Assembly: GCF_029542085.1 (NCBI RefSeq)
Contig: NZ_CP107036.1
Span: forward strand, 1,488,001-1,552,000
Reading direction: 5' to 3'
Source: Sphingobacterium sp. ML3W
GTDB lineage: Bacteria > Bacteroidota > Bacteroidia > Sphingobacteriales > Sphingobacteriaceae
DNA: 64,000 nucleotides
Under the pieces are notes generated by a model. It was not told the origin of the DNA, ran no database searches, and saw only the letters and a program-made list of their open reading frames with translations. Shown here piece after piece: positions 35,704-44,842 of the stretch (position 1 is its first letter; each line of letters opens with the position of its first letter). The position numbers were made by a program, and so were the translations under genes.

Positions 35704-36375
35704 ATGATACAAACATTACAAATATCCTCTAGTAATTCCTTGCTAGATTCTAATTCACAAATTAAGAGGAATTGGTTTTACTATTTATTTATGGGCAAAC
35801 TAGCCGAATATAAGAGATTAAAAAAACTTAAACGTATTGATTATTGGTGGGTAGAAATTGACGATATAAATAATTCAATTACAAAGAAGATCCCCTTTGA
35901 TGTTTTTAAATATCCAATAAGGGGTTTGAGAGACGTAGAATTACATTTAAACTCCATTCAACCCATAAAGGACATAGATAGAGAGTTGTTTAACGATATG
36001 TGGAGTATATATGACAGACGCGATTTCAACAAACTTGAGCAAATAATTTCCAAATATTTGAAAAACTGGAAAAGCACTGACAAATTTGATCCGCCCGTGT
36101 TTCCTTCAATAATAATTGATTTAAAATATCCCAAAGATATAATTGAGTTGGAAGCGATTGAAGAATTGGTGAACCAAGTTGATTTCATTGGGTATGAATG
36201 GTCTGAATCAGAACGATTGATTGATTCGAAAGGAAATATGTACAGCACTGAATACCTAAATTTCGGACATCCGGTTGGCATTGTGCTACCAAACAAAATT
36301 GATGGAACTATAACGAATGAAGAACTAATCCATTTAACAGGAAATAACAAACTGAACTTTAAAATTATAGATTAA
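35704..36375 (+). CDS. hypothetical protein, possible immunity-type
   Basis: A 223-aa soluble protein rich in Lys, Ile and Asp. The C-terminal half (SIIIDLKYPKDIIELEAIEEL, YEWSESERLIDSKGNMY, ITNEELIHLT) looks like a compact alpha/beta domain. I do not recognise a family. The start could lie at the internal Met in MGKLAEYKRLKK (30 codons in). It sits 8 bases ahead of another unknown gene on the same strand. In a region full of immunity-like genes, an immunity role is plausible but unproven. Confidence 0.5.
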   Translation: MIQTLQISSSNSLLDSNSQIKRNWFYYLFMGKLAEYKRLKKLKRIDYWWVEIDDINNSITKKIPFDVFKYPIRGLRDVELHLNSIQPIKDIDRELFNDMWSIYDRRDFNKLEQIISKYLKNWKSTDKFDPPVFPSIIIDLKYPKDIIELEAIEELVNQVDFIGYEWSESERLIDSKGNMYSTEYLNFGHPVGIVLPNKIDGTITNEELIHLTGNNKLNFKIID

Positions 36376-36383
36376 ACATCCTA

Positions 36384-36896
36384 TTGCTAAAAATAACAGA
36401 TATTAATCAAGGAGACTTGTTAACATTCAAAGCCGCTGACAATAAATTTAAAGTGTTGCTTTGTACAAGTACGCGCAAGGACAAAAGCCCGCAATATTTT
36501 ACTTTCGCGGCATTGACCTACGACAGTTTCGACAAGCCTACGACTTCAAACATTAATAATATCGAATTCTTTGGAATAGGAAATAGAAAGTGTGACTGCT
36601 TCAAATATTCTGATGATGAACTTAAAAAGATGTGGTCAATTCATCCTGAGACTCGGCCATACTTTTTAGGTTCTTACGGATTTTTAATTTTCCGAAAAGA
36701 CTTTATGAAGTTTCGAGACAATTTTGAAGTTATTGGTACTTTAAATATTATTGAATACCTCGACAAAAACGGGAATGGTAGCATGAATATAAGTGACGGG
36801 GAATTAATTAAGGACTTTTTCGCAAATAGAATTAATTCCGTTATGCTGGACAGAGGACAGAAAGCCTTTAAGATAGATGCCATTATTAAAGATTGA
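36384..36896 (+). CDS. hypothetical immunity-like protein
   Basis: A 170-aa soluble protein that starts with TTG (or further inside). The N-terminus ITDINQGDLLTFKAADNKFK resembles the beta-barrel start of small immunity proteins that begin with a GD.L.F pattern; the middle has YFTFAALTYDSFDKP, the end GSYGFLIFRKDFMKFRDNFE and GNGSMN. I recall similar orphan proteins in flavobacteria without an assigned function. Eight bases separate it from the preceding gene, so both are probably cotranscribed. Confidence 0.5.
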   Translation: MLKITDINQGDLLTFKAADNKFKVLLCTSTRKDKSPQYFTFAALTYDSFDKPTTSNINNIEFFGIGNRKCDCFKYSDDELKKMWSIHPETRPYFLGSYGFLIFRKDFMKFRDNFEVIGTLNIIEYLDKNGNGSMNISDGELIKDFFANRINSVMLDRGQKAFKIDAIIKD

Positions 36897-36909
36897 GGGA
36901 GGTCCTGAA

Positions 36910-37300
36910 AACTCTTAGATATCCACACTAAGCCCTCTAATAGCATCAGCACGGATTGCCTCTGCGCGCTGTTTGCGTTAAATCTAATATATCTCCCATA
37001 CCAGGCCGCCCAATACCAATTTGACCAGAGTGCCATCTTCAACCAGTGTATGTAGCACCTCTTGTAATTCCGACTCCTCCAATTTACCTATTCCATATAA
37101 CACCGTCTTTCTCTAGACGGCAGCCCGCACCATGAAACTGATAATTGAATCCACCAATTTGTCCAGAACGATTTCGACTGCTCTTCTGTTCAAATTCATC
37201 CATATTTGGAGAAAACTGATATTTGAAGTCATTAATGAAAGCGACATAATCATTCAATCTCCCTTATATTAGATTAATCATCTTGCATCAATATACAACA
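36910..37300 (-). pseudogene. decayed coding relic, including duplicate of 56748 fragment
   Basis: On the minus strand, coding-like pieces occur in changing frames: from about 37290 a copy of the FNYQFHGAGCRL fragment (see 56748-56975) with a stop in its first codons; then LEESELQEVLHTLVEDGTLV at about 37080-37020; then AEAIRADAIRGLSVDI ending near 36916. The latter two pieces read like the end of a winged-helix-type protein. Together they indicate at least two dead genes. The rest of the gap to 37437 shows nothing. Confidence 0.5.
37102..37300. repeat. 200-bp dispersed repeat, copy 1
   Basis: Matches 56793-56996 at roughly 80 percent by eye with a few small gaps. It contains the coding remnant with FHGAGCRL on the minus strand. 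Copy 1 has lost the open frame; copy 2 retains a 75-codon frame. Confidence 0.7.
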
Positions 37301-37437
37301 TAGTATTTTGCTGTTGGATGCATGTTTTTTTATCTTACATGTTATCAATCAAAAGAATAAGTGAAATTAATATAATAGTAAAAATGAAAATATATCCTCT
37401 AAAAGACGGTGATTTCAGTGTCGATAAGAATAAAATC

Positions 37438-38040
37438 TTAGTGTTTTATTGGAGGTAAACCTTGTAAGGCCCTTATCCTATTGATCTGAATTAAATCTTC
37501 GCCTGTAAATTGCTTTAATTTGTCGTCTTCATGGAATTTTGCCCAACTAGTGGACTCATCATTTTCATCGCCATACAAAATTTTAAGTAATGCTGTAAAA
37601 CTGTCTGCAACAAAATCTAAATGGTAATAATCGGGTTCATGCTCATGATCCGTGATGACTAACTCCTGATGTTCAATAGTAAATTTCTGTTCGTGATCCC
37701 ATCTCACGATTTGCGGATTGGCTATGTCTATTCTGAAATCATAACACAAAAAGTTTCCTCCGGGATCCATCGTAATGGGATATATCTTTGCTGGAATCTT
37801 ATTTTCTAATTGGTTATATAAGGAGATGATATTTTCTCGTGCGTCCAAATTAAAATCTATAAGCTCACCAAATGCTTTACCTGTTTGTCGTGAGGTGTCA
37901 ATTGTATTAGGAGTCGGTGTTGCGGCATTATGTTCCAGTACCACTTCTCGAAAATCTGACGGAAATTTAATACCGAAGTATGCTTCCACTTTCGCTAATG
38001 AACCCCTATCTTTTAATTCTTTTCTATATAACCATTTCAT
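37438..38040 (-). CDS. SMI1/KNR4-family protein (immunity-like)
   Basis: A 200-aa SUKH-superfamily protein. The start shows AYFGIKFPSDFREVVLEHNAA, the classic first SMI1 motif; then IYPITMDPGGNFLCYDFR and a WDHEQ segment, the second motif. Such proteins usually neutralise nuclease toxins delivered by neighbouring cells. No toxin gene is nearby, which fits an orphan immunity gene. It is not closely related to the SMI1-type gene at 21974. Confidence 0.85.
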   Translation of the reverse strand: MKWLYRKELKDRGSLAKVEAYFGIKFPSDFREVVLEHNAATPTPNTIDTSRQTGKAFGELIDFNLDARENIISLYNQLENKIPAKIYPITMDPGGNFLCYDFRIDIANPQIVRWDHEQKFTIEHQELVITDHEHEPDYYHLDFVADSFTALLKILYGDENDESTSWAKFHEDDKLKQFTGEDLIQINRIRALQGLPPIKH

Positions 38041-38105
38041 AAGATTTCATTATTAGCATTTATCAGGAAAAATACGGATGATAATGTATAACGTGTATTT
38101 TTAAG

Positions 38106-38624
38106 TTACTTGGTAAATAAGTTGTTGGACACTATTATATTTTCTAACTGACGACAATGTCTTTGCGTGTGGTAAATATTAAACCAAATCCATTCATATC
38201 TCGTGAATTCACCATATGCCGGAATTGAAAAGGCAATGCAAGTCAGAGACAGATCGCTTGCTTCGATAGTCTCTTTTATTTGTTTAACCCGATTTTCCAA
38301 AGACTTTATCAAATCATTTTTATCTATTTTTTCGTTGGAAGGTAATATTGCTTTCGGTGCATTCATTTTAATTGAATCATCTGCGAATAGGGCATTAATT
38401 GGATCTAGTTTTTGGTCGATTGGTCGTTCTGTAACAGTTGTTTTTCCATTCAAAATTTCAACAAATTGATAGGATTTATACAAATGATCTCCTAATTGTC
38501 CAGCTGACCAACCGTGTGTGGGTTGGAAGTTTAATTGCTCCTCGGATAGTGAAAGCAGCAGTTTCAATAATCTGTAAGCCGTTTTATGAAATTCATTAAA
38601 TGTATCTTGTTTGGTAGCTGCCAT
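38106..38624 (-). CDS. DinB-superfamily protein
   Basis: A 172-aa four-helix-bundle protein of the DinB/YfiT group, enzymes or thiol-transferases that bind a metal through three histidines. The first ligand is in GWSAGQLGDHLYKS and the others in YHTQRHCRQLENI near the end. Function of this member is not known. A textbook promoter lies 32 bases upstream. Confidence 0.85.
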   Translation of the reverse strand: MAATKQDTFNEFHKTAYRLLKLLLSLSEEQLNFQPTHGWSAGQLGDHLYKSYQFVEILNGKTTVTERPIDQKLDPINALFADDSIKMNAPKAILPSNEKIDKNDLIKSLENRVKQIKETIEASDLSLTCIAFSIPAYGEFTRYEWIWFNIYHTQRHCRQLENIIVSNNLFTK

Positions 38625-38655
38625 TTCTATGTATTATTTTACCTCCACGACAACT

Positions 38656-38687
38656 CAAATATATGTGAAACTATCCAAATCGCCAAA
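38656..38687 (-). promoter_or_regulatory. Bacteroidota-type promoter of dinB-type gene
   Basis: Minus strand: -7 box TATATTTG (38656-38663) and -33 box TTTG (38684-38687) with 20 bases between, matching the consensus spacing. It lies 32 bases before the ATG at 38624. Confidence 0.65.
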
Positions 38688-38751
38688 TTAACGAAGCCGG
38701 CAGATGACACCAAAATTTTAAACTATTTAAAAGGTTGGTTACAGAGACACA

Positions 38752-39135
38752 TAACGCAGTAACTTCTTGGCCTGTGCGCTGGGCTTTAAAACGCTATACT
38801 TCAGCATGAACCGCTTTATGGATACCGTTGTACAGACCAGGCTTGATGGTACTTATCTGAAATGGATAAAGGGTATCGCAAACCAAAAGTTACTGATACT
38901 GGATGACTTCGGGTTAAAATCTATAGACGTCGACACTCGGCTTGCATTGCTGGATATATTGGAAGAAAGATATGGAGATAGCTCTGTTGTCATAACTTCT
39001 CAGCTACCGATTGAAGCATGGTACAACTTTATTGATGAGCCAACACTTGCGGATGCGATAATGGACAGATTGACAGCTTCCGCACACAGACTCTCGCTAC
39101 AGGGGAAGTCTTTAAGAAAGAAAAAAAATCATTAA
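38752..39135 (+). pseudogene. IS21-family helper ATPase (IstB) fragment
   Basis: Encodes the C-terminal 120 or so residues of IstB: FLACALGFKTLYFSMNRF follows where the Walker A motif should have been, the Walker B motif is LLILDDFG, and SSVVITSQLPIEAWY with a final DRLTASAHRLSLQGKS complete the AAA+ domain. The N-terminal half with the P-loop and the whole istA gene are missing. This is a remnant of an IS21 element. Confidence 0.8.
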
Positions 39136-39215
39136 GTTTGAAAAGTTAATACAATCCAGTTGTAAAATAGCTCGGGTTATTGGTCACTAAATCTGGTGTA
39201 CTTTTGTCGGAATAT

Positions 39216-39971
39216 TCACCAATGTACCATATCATAAGGATAGAAAGGATGGTCTTTGAAACTACTATCATCCAACCTCATTTTTTTTACTACCGCCCCA
39301 ACTTCCCAAGCCCAATATCCGCTATAGCCTTTGTCTCTTAAATGGGTATTATACCACGGTTCATTTTTGTGCATTTCGTACCATTTATCCAAATATTCTT
39401 TTATAGCCTCCTCTGCTTTTTCTTTTGGAAGTTGGGTTATATTATATAATAATTCGTAAGGTTTATCTCCATCTCTTTTCTTGTCCTTTTCGTTTAATAA
39501 AAAGAAAATCAATGAATCCGGCTTCCATATCTCTTCTATTGCACTACCATCTGCTATATTGATAAAATCTTTAATTTTATTCATTTCGTCTTTTTCAACT
39601 TCAAGTAACAAAGCGAAACTAACCATTTGCAAAAGAAGGGTATAGTCCTGATATTCTTCCGACCAACCTAACGAAAAATTTTCTGTGGATTCTTGAAATA
39701 TTGCGAGTAATTCTTGTATGTTTGCCCCAATAGAATATAAAGTTTCTATTTTTTGATTTCTAATACTAGCAGCACTTAAATAATGAAAAGCAGTTAATCT
39801 ACCATGTTGCTTAAAATACTCAATATCGTTTTTTTTATCTGCTTCAATAAAACGATTACATCTATCCGCTTCCTGTTGAAAATATTTTGCATCTTTGAAT
39901 TGTGCTCTCACTTTAGTTTCCTGTTCTTTTCTTTTTGAAGAAGATCCAAACAAATTATTAAATAATCGCAT
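39216..39971 (-). CDS. PoNi-like immunity protein (DUF1910/DUF1911 type)
   Basis: A 251-aa soluble, mostly helical protein. The C-terminal part with YSGYWAWEVGAVVKKMRLDD and HPFYPYDMVHW matches the DUF1911 half of PoNi proteins, which protect against PoNe DNase toxins delivered by type VI or related systems. The N-terminal helical half would be the DUF1910 part. No PoNe toxin or secretion gene is seen in the window, so it is an orphan immunity gene. Start ATG at 39971 gives the usual length. Confidence 0.8.
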   Translation of the reverse strand: MRLFNNLFGSSSKRKEQETKVRAQFKDAKYFQQEADRCNRFIEADKKNDIEYFKQHGRLTAFHYLSAASIRNQKIETLYSIGANIQELLAIFQESTENFSLGWSEEYQDYTLLLQMVSFALLLEVEKDEMNKIKDFINIADGSAIEEIWKPDSLIFFLLNEKDKKRDGDKPYELLYNITQLPKEKAEEAIKEYLDKWYEMHKNEPWYNTHLRDKGYSGYWAWEVGAVVKKMRLDDSSFKDHPFYPYDMVHW

Positions 39972-39988
39972 ATTAATATTTTTAAAAT

Positions 39989-40347
39989 TTAAAAAACAAT
40001 TTTATACTGAAATATCCAGCCTACCAATGCAGAACCAGTATTACTTCCTGCAATACCACGTATTATGCCTCCTAATAGGCCCCCTACTGTTGTAACGATC
40101 CCGGACATATTGCGGTACCAATGATAGCGCCTATCAGCTCTTTACCTTCCATCGCCAGATTGATTTTTGTGTTGTTCGGATTGATCTCGAGGTTGTACTC
40201 CAAAAATTCATAGGAAAACGGTTCTTCATCATAACTCACTAAGGAACTGGACTTTGTTTTATTTTCTACCTTGATTTTTTGCGCATGAACAGCTACGCAA
40301 CCAAATAGTGCGAATAGTGAAAAGCGAATTGTGCCAATACTTTTCAT
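39989..40347 (-). pseudogene. secreted glycine-rich membrane protein, frameshifted
   Basis: The frame from ATG 40347 has a signal peptide (FSLFALFGCVAVHAQ) and a beta-like mature part ending GKELIGAIIGTAI, then runs into a premature stop near 40086. In the next frame the sequence continues as SGIVTTVGGLLGGIIRGIAG and GSALVGWIFQYKIVF to a TAA at 39989. The glycine-zipper segment joins naturally to GAIIGT, so the intact gene encoded about 118 aa. The break is near 40110. Confidence 0.6.
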
Positions 40348-40525
40348 AAAAAAATAATTAATAAATTTTGATAATTGAGTACAATAAGAACCAATTTTAC
40401 CATAATACGGAAATACTATTTACAATTCGTGCTGATAATTTTAAATCCGAAGAAATAGACAAACACTCTAATATTAAATACAAATATAATCTTGCCTTTC
40501 CCTAAATTCTGGCTTTCAATGGCAA

Positions 40526-40774
40526 CTATAATCGGGTTATCTTTACTGGTATGGCCAATAGCAGAGTTAAATAATCTAACGCTAATGGACCCCTGACATT
40601 AAGGTATTTTTCCGCATTTTCTGGAATCCATTTATCATGAATATATTTTATAAAGTTAGACCATGCATCGATATGATACATATTCGAATCTACTACTCTT
40701 CCATCAGGGAATGAATGTAAATAAGTGTTATGCGTACAATAGAAGTTTGAACCAGTACTTTTAACGTATGTCAC
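40526..40774 (-). CDS. short protein of unknown function, possibly a fragment
   Basis: An 82-aa frame with a mostly hydrophilic sequence rich in Tyr, His and Asn (FYCTHNTYLHSFPDGRVVDS) and a Leu-rich end. The composition looks coding and may be the 3' part of a decayed gene. I recognise no family. Confidence that it is expressed is low. Confidence 0.3.
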   Translation of the reverse strand: MTYVKSTGSNFYCTHNTYLHSFPDGRVVDSNMYHIDAWSNFIKYIHDKWIPENAEKYLNVRGPLALDYLTLLLAIPVKITRL

Positions 40775-40905
40775 GAAGCGCCTTCCAACCGAGATATCAG
40801 GAACTAATTTTTTAAAGTCAATACGTTAATTCGTTTTTTTATTGCATATTAGCCATCGGAAAATTAGACCATTTGAATTGATACAACTTATAAAACAAAT
40901 TGACT

Positions 40906-41484
40906 ATGGAAAGGCCGTATAGCGGTATTGCAACCCATTACGAAACTCCAACGGGATATTCCATTATCGTCCCGGCAAAGAAGCATTTACCTATTATCAT
41001 TATTTTTAGTTTATGGCTGGTCGGTTGGATACTATCAATTGTTTCTTTTGGACCGACACTCGGAGACTTTTACGATAACACGGGAGGATTAAGCTTCGAG
41101 GGAATATTTATTATAGTTTGGTTGATCTTTTGGATAGCAGGTGGCTTATTTGTAATGAAAACGTTGATGTGGTATTTAATTGGAAAAGAAATCATCACAA
41201 TAGATCGCGAACAAATTACTATTGCAAGACAAAACGATATACTCTTCAGGCAGAAGATATATGATCTACAGGAAGCGAAGAGATTTCATATTGAGGAAGA
41301 ACATTTTGAATTTAATTTTTGGGGCCGAAGGAATGATTTAGGAGTGTTCAGAAACAGAGGCACTATTCGATTTGAATATGGTTTTAAAACCATAAAATTT
41401 GCAAATGATATGGATCAAGCTGAGGCAAACCACATCTTGGAAACATTACGATCGTCGGGCTATCTGACCGCCACTAATTTCTGA
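40906..41484 (+). CDS. two-pass membrane protein with PH-like soluble domain
   Basis: About 192 aa. After a short polar start come two membrane helices (IIIIFSLWLVGWILSIVSF and FEGIFIIVWLIFWIAGGLFV), then a soluble beta-rich part beginning IITIDREQITIARQNDIL and ending NHILETLRSSGYL. The order two-helices-then-beta-barrel resembles small bacterial PH-domain membrane proteins. Start: TTG at 40900 opens the frame but ATG at 40906 is preferred. Function unknown. Confidence 0.65.
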   Translation: MERPYSGIATHYETPTGYSIIVPAKKHLPIIIIFSLWLVGWILSIVSFGPTLGDFYDNTGGLSFEGIFIIVWLIFWIAGGLFVMKTLMWYLIGKEIITIDREQITIARQNDILFRQKIYDLQEAKRFHIEEEHFEFNFWGRRNDLGVFRNRGTIRFEYGFKTIKFANDMDQAEANHILETLRSSGYLTATNF

Positions 41485-41490
41485 TTAAAT

Positions 41491-41575
41491 TTTATATCGT
41501 TATGGACGGAGCCTTCGATTTAAAAAAATTCATACAATAAGTATCAGCTCCCTTGTTAAGTAACCGAAATCATGT
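41491..41575 (-). repeat. 82-bp dispersed gene-tail repeat, copy 1
   Basis: Nearly identical to 61544-61625 (about 70 of 82 positions by eye). On the minus strand both copies keep one open frame, FR-LLNKGADTYC then FFKSKAPSITI and a stop in this copy, with equivalent residues in the other. It looks like the 3' end of a gene whose 5' part has been lost at both places. Confidence 0.65.
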
Positions 41576-41749
41576 GAGCTCCAATGGTAGGATTGCTTAT
41601 TATCATTTTGGTTATATTATGAGGCCTTATTATATAATTCATTTATTATATTTGATTTTGCTATTCGGAGAATATTTCATGGATGTTCATTCGATAAAAG
41701 AGGACAAACAGTTGCGATAGTTTTTCTGCTTTTTTTGTTTTTAGAATAG

Positions 41750-42196
41750 ATGACATTGGAAATAAAATACAGACCTGCATTAAAAAGTGATCTCAAGTTT
41801 TTGTTGGACCTCAGAATGCAGACGATGAATCCGCATTTAATAGCTAGCGATTTACCAGTATCTGATGAGGCGCATTTACAAAGGATTGAATATCAATTTG
41901 GACACGCCACAATAATTGAGATAAATAAATGTGCCATAGGTTTATTAAAGGTTCACAGACAAGCAAATAACATAGAACTGATACAAATTCAGGTGGCACC
42001 CTCCTACCAAGGCAACGGAATCGGTACGAGAATATTGAATGATTTGATAAAGGAAGCTATTGAATCAAAGAAATCGATCACATTGAGTGTCTTAAAAACC
42101 AATCAGGCAAAGAATCTATATTTAAGCGTGGGTTTCAAGATTGTTGGCGAGACTGATGACTCCTACCTGATGTTGTTTGAAAAAGCGAGTATCTGA
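41750..42196 (+). CDS. GNAT-family N-acetyltransferase
   Basis: A complete 148-aa GNAT enzyme. The acetyl-CoA-binding loop is in IQVAPSYQGNGIGTRILNDL, followed by SVLKTNQAKNLYLSVGFKIVG (motif B) and a final beta strand. The N-terminal 64 codons are duplicated, without the rest, at 34338-34532. Substrate unknown. The gene stands alone on the plus strand. Confidence 0.88.
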   Translation: MTLEIKYRPALKSDLKFLLDLRMQTMNPHLIASDLPVSDEAHLQRIEYQFGHATIIEINKCAIGLLKVHRQANNIELIQIQVAPSYQGNGIGTRILNDLIKEAIESKKSITLSVLKTNQAKNLYLSVGFKIVGETDDSYLMLFEKASI

Positions 42197-42747
42197 CGAA
42201 ATAGCATTTTAGGGTATCGTAGTATAGCCAGTGAGATGAAGCATTTATTTGAGTCTTCTATCTCAACCGCATCTATTCATAAAATTCTTAAAAAGGATAA
42301 TAAACAGTGGAGGTCAATTAGAGAATGTAACTGACTATTTCAACTGCAAACTTACAGCAGGTATATCGTTTTGTTGGCGAACCGACCGCAGTTTCGGCTA
42401 TAGCTAGTGTTATCCTGAACGGAGGATCTGATAAAAAAATCTTTCCTTTTCAACAATGCGTTATTAATCAAGCCTTTAAGTTTAGGATTCAAGTAAATTC
42501 TAAACAAAATTATAGTATGGGTACACCACAAAAAGACCTGTCGTATTTCAGGAAGTGATAAACGGTACATTGTCTAAAGAAAGCCGATTAAGCGAACTAA
42601 AAAAGGAACTGGCTCCCATTGAGCGAAGATACAGTTATCTATCACGCCCAAAGCTAAGGAAGACGTCTGACCTGCGAATTAAAACCGTTTACCTTATCTG
42701 ACACTTCAATGGCACAGTTTTTCAGATAATGAAATTTGATTGTTCTG
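42197..42747. other. degraded region with coding remnants
   Basis: Two coding-like plus-strand pieces without starts are visible: GYRSIASEMKHLFESSIS at about 42212-42265, resembling an HTH segment of a recombinase or transposase, and FQEVINGTLSKESRLSELKK at about 42550-42610, which recalls the C-terminal helical part of a Bacteroidota mobilisation relaxase. Neither assignment is firm. A 72-codon minus-strand frame (42352-42570) is probably spurious. Confidence 0.4.
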
Positions 42748-43800
42748 TTATTCTTTCCAATGCTGATGAAGCATATTTAGTATCAAATCGTCAAAGCTCC
42801 ACCCAATTTTTCGGGCTGCCAATGCGGTCAGACTGTCCTGGTCTTGGCGGTGCGGACGGGAAGCACCTGTCATATTGGGTTTCATATTAAGGTCAAACAG
42901 AAAATATTTACCGTCTGCATTGGCTCTACAATCAATACGAATGGGTGCTTTGGCATTAACTAATTTAGCTGCCTGCTCACATTGTCGGCAAAGTTGTATG
43001 ATGGCTGTTTGACGTAATTCTTCATCGGTAAGAACCTTGCTGTTGTTGATAACAGCTACCGTTCCGTTATAGGGGGCAATACCGTTGTGATGGTTGAAAC
43101 GCTTTATAGGTGGTAAAGCCCAATAATCGTTTTTTGCTTCTGTAATCCCATTGAAGATATATTTTCCCCTTGGCATTACGGTAATGGTAATTTCCTGTCC
43201 TGATAAAAACTCTTCTACGTACAACGCTTCGCCATAGCTTTTGGAACCAAACATTTGTTTGAGTAGGGCTGTTAGTTCCTCCTTGTGGTTTACGACAGAA
43301 ACTCCCTGACTGCCCCTGCCACGAATAGGCTTTGTCACCACTGGAAAAGGGAAGCCCAGTTGATAACTGTCTACGTTTTCGTGTGTTATTATTACAGATT
43401 TTGGTATGGGCAAGCCGCTTGCTTTTAACAAGTCGTTTGTTATCCATTTATCATCATACAAATCAACATTCTCGGGAATTTGCCCTACGACCGAAATGCC
43501 ATTTTTGATGAAATCTTCAATGGGGTGTCCTTTGTACAAAACTGTATTGAGCCAGATAATGTTTGCTCCTTTACCAATGGCAGATTGTATTCCTGCAATT
43601 GTGTCGGGAAATACCCAATCCAAGTCGTTTTCAATTTTTGGGTTTTCAACGGGCGTTATGACACGGATGTTTTGTTGTTGGAGTGAATAGGCAATATCTG
43701 CTCCGCTGTCGGAATATCCGCCTGGTTTCATCGGTTTAATAATTCCGTTTCGTTTGGGTGGTGTTTCTGTCTGATAAATTATAGCTATTGCTTCTTTCAT
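42748..43800 (-). CDS. ATP-grasp ligase, D-Ala-D-Ala ligase-like
   Basis: A 350-aa ATP-grasp enzyme, expected to form a peptide or amide bond through an acyl-phosphate. The N-terminal Rossmann-like part includes GYSDSGADIAYSLQQ; the ATP-grasp core has FPFPVVTKPIRGRGSQGV (the phosphate-binding Lys and Gly-rich loop), ALYVEEFLSGQEITI, and IRIDCRANADGKYFLFDLNM with a metal-binding D-x-N motif, ending in KPNMTGASRP. The frame opens far upstream (43992) inside another gene; ATG at 43800 is the real start. It is the last gene of the panB-led run. Substrate unknown; D-Ala-D-Ala ligase itself is unlikely given the context. Confidence 0.85.
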   Translation of the reverse strand: MKEAIAIIYQTETPPKRNGIIKPMKPGGYSDSGADIAYSLQQQNIRVITPVENPKIENDLDWVFPDTIAGIQSAIGKGANIIWLNTVLYKGHPIEDFIKNGISVVGQIPENVDLYDDKWITNDLLKASGLPIPKSVIITHENVDSYQLGFPFPVVTKPIRGRGSQGVSVVNHKEELTALLKQMFGSKSYGEALYVEEFLSGQEITITVMPRGKYIFNGITEAKNDYWALPPIKRFNHHNGIAPYNGTVAVINNSKVLTDEELRQTAIIQLCRQCEQAAKLVNAKAPIRIDCRANADGKYFLFDLNMKPNMTGASRPHRQDQDSLTALAARKIGWSFDDLILNMLHQHWKE

Positions 43801-43855
43801 AGTAAGATTATTAGTTTTGTACGGTATGTAGAAAGTTGTTTGCATTTCTGCTATT

Positions 43856-44082
43856 TCAGCTTTTTTCCGCTGTTTTTTCGTTCTTCGTTTTATATATCCT
43901 ATAAGAATGTAGTAATACGCCAATCTTACAGCCGATAAAAATTGGTGGAGCATCGAGCATAACACCATACACCACATAAATGGCATTTGCAACCAACCCC
44001 AATACTCTTAAATAGAGGCCTTTTTCATTGACATTGAAATGAGATTGAGTGACAGGGTAGTATAACCAATGATTTGTATCAT
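43856..44082 (-). pseudogene. small YgjV-like membrane protein, frameshifted
   Basis: ATG at 44082 encodes IQIIGYTTLSLNLISMSMKK and stops early; one frame over, LRVLGLVANAIYVVYGVMLD and GCKIGVLLHSYRIYK follow to a stop at 43856. Joined, they give a 75-aa two-helix membrane protein with a pattern like the YgjV/PQ-loop-type small membrane proteins. The break is near 44014 in a run of T (one T added restores the frame). Located between the thioesterase and the ATP-grasp gene, in the same direction. Confidence 0.6.
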
Positions 44083-44094
44083 AATAACGGATTG

Positions 44095-44499
44095 TTACTG
44101 TTGTATGGCAATCATCGTTGCCGTCATTTTTGCGATTAGTTTTTCTTCGTTGCTGTCGTAAACATAACCCTCACAAACGGTCAGTGTCCTGCCTGCCTGT
44201 AACACCTTACCAATGGCAATGAGCTTGTCTGTTTTGGCGGGTTTCATAAAATTGATTTTGAACTCAACGCTCAATACTTCGGTATTTTCGGGCATCATCG
44301 TCAGTGCTGCATAACCGCAGGCACTATCTACAATACTCGTGGCTACTCCTGCGTGAAAAAAGCCGTGTTGTTGTGTCAGTGCTTCAGAAAATTCGCAAGT
44401 GATTTTTACCCGCCCTTTTTCGACTTCTCCCAGTTGAGCATTTAAGGTTTTCATCAAACCTTGCTTATCAAAACTCTGTTTTACTCTTTCGTATATCAT
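44095..44499 (-). CDS. PaaI-family hotdog-fold thioesterase
   Basis: A 134-aa hotdog thioesterase. QQHGFFHAGVATSIVDSACG is the PaaI signature with the catalytic Gly-rich turn and Asp; SVEFKINFMKPAKTDKLIA is the second conserved strand block. These enzymes hydrolyse acyl-CoA thioesters. Within the panB-led run it stands between two small frameshifted genes, and could edit or release a CoA-linked intermediate; that is inference. Confidence 0.88.
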   Translation of the reverse strand: MIYERVKQSFDKQGLMKTLNAQLGEVEKGRVKITCEFSEALTQQHGFFHAGVATSIVDSACGYAALTMMPENTEVLSVEFKINFMKPAKTDKLIAIGKVLQAGRTLTVCEGYVYDSNEEKLIAKMTATMIAIQQ

Positions 44500-44571
44500 A
44501 AGTTGTACATTTCTTTTTGTTTATGAATTGCAGAGCCATATCAGATGTCTGATACATTTATTTACCTGACA

Positions 44572-44833
44572 AATTCATAGGTAAAAAAGGATTTCCCGTT
44601 CGGTAATATGTTTTCTTGTGAGCCAATCAATTCAAATCCATACTTTAATGCATTTTTTTTCAAATCTTCCCCATCCACAATTCTAAAAATATATTTTACG
44701 TCTTTTACACTTTCAATTCCTGTCGGGCTAACTGAACCTGCCCCATTGTATCTTTACCGATGGAAAGCACTACGAAATCAACTTCTAAGAACTGTCTTGC
44801 TACGGCGTTTTCTTTTTTTACTACGTTTTTCAT
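44572..44833 (-). pseudogene. small conserved-looking protein, frameshifted in a G run
   Basis: From ATG 44833 the frame reads MKNVVKKENAVARQFLEVDF and continues VVLSIGKDTMG; one frame over it continues as AGSVSPTGIESVKDVKYIF, RIVDGEDLKKNALKYG and NGKSFFTYEFVR to a TAA at 44572. The switch is at GGGG near 44740. The reconstructed protein is about 87 aa and soluble. No family is recognised. It starts 9 bases after the MarR/GNAT stop and is part of the same run of genes. Confidence 0.55.
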
Positions 44834-44842
44834 ATCTGTTGT

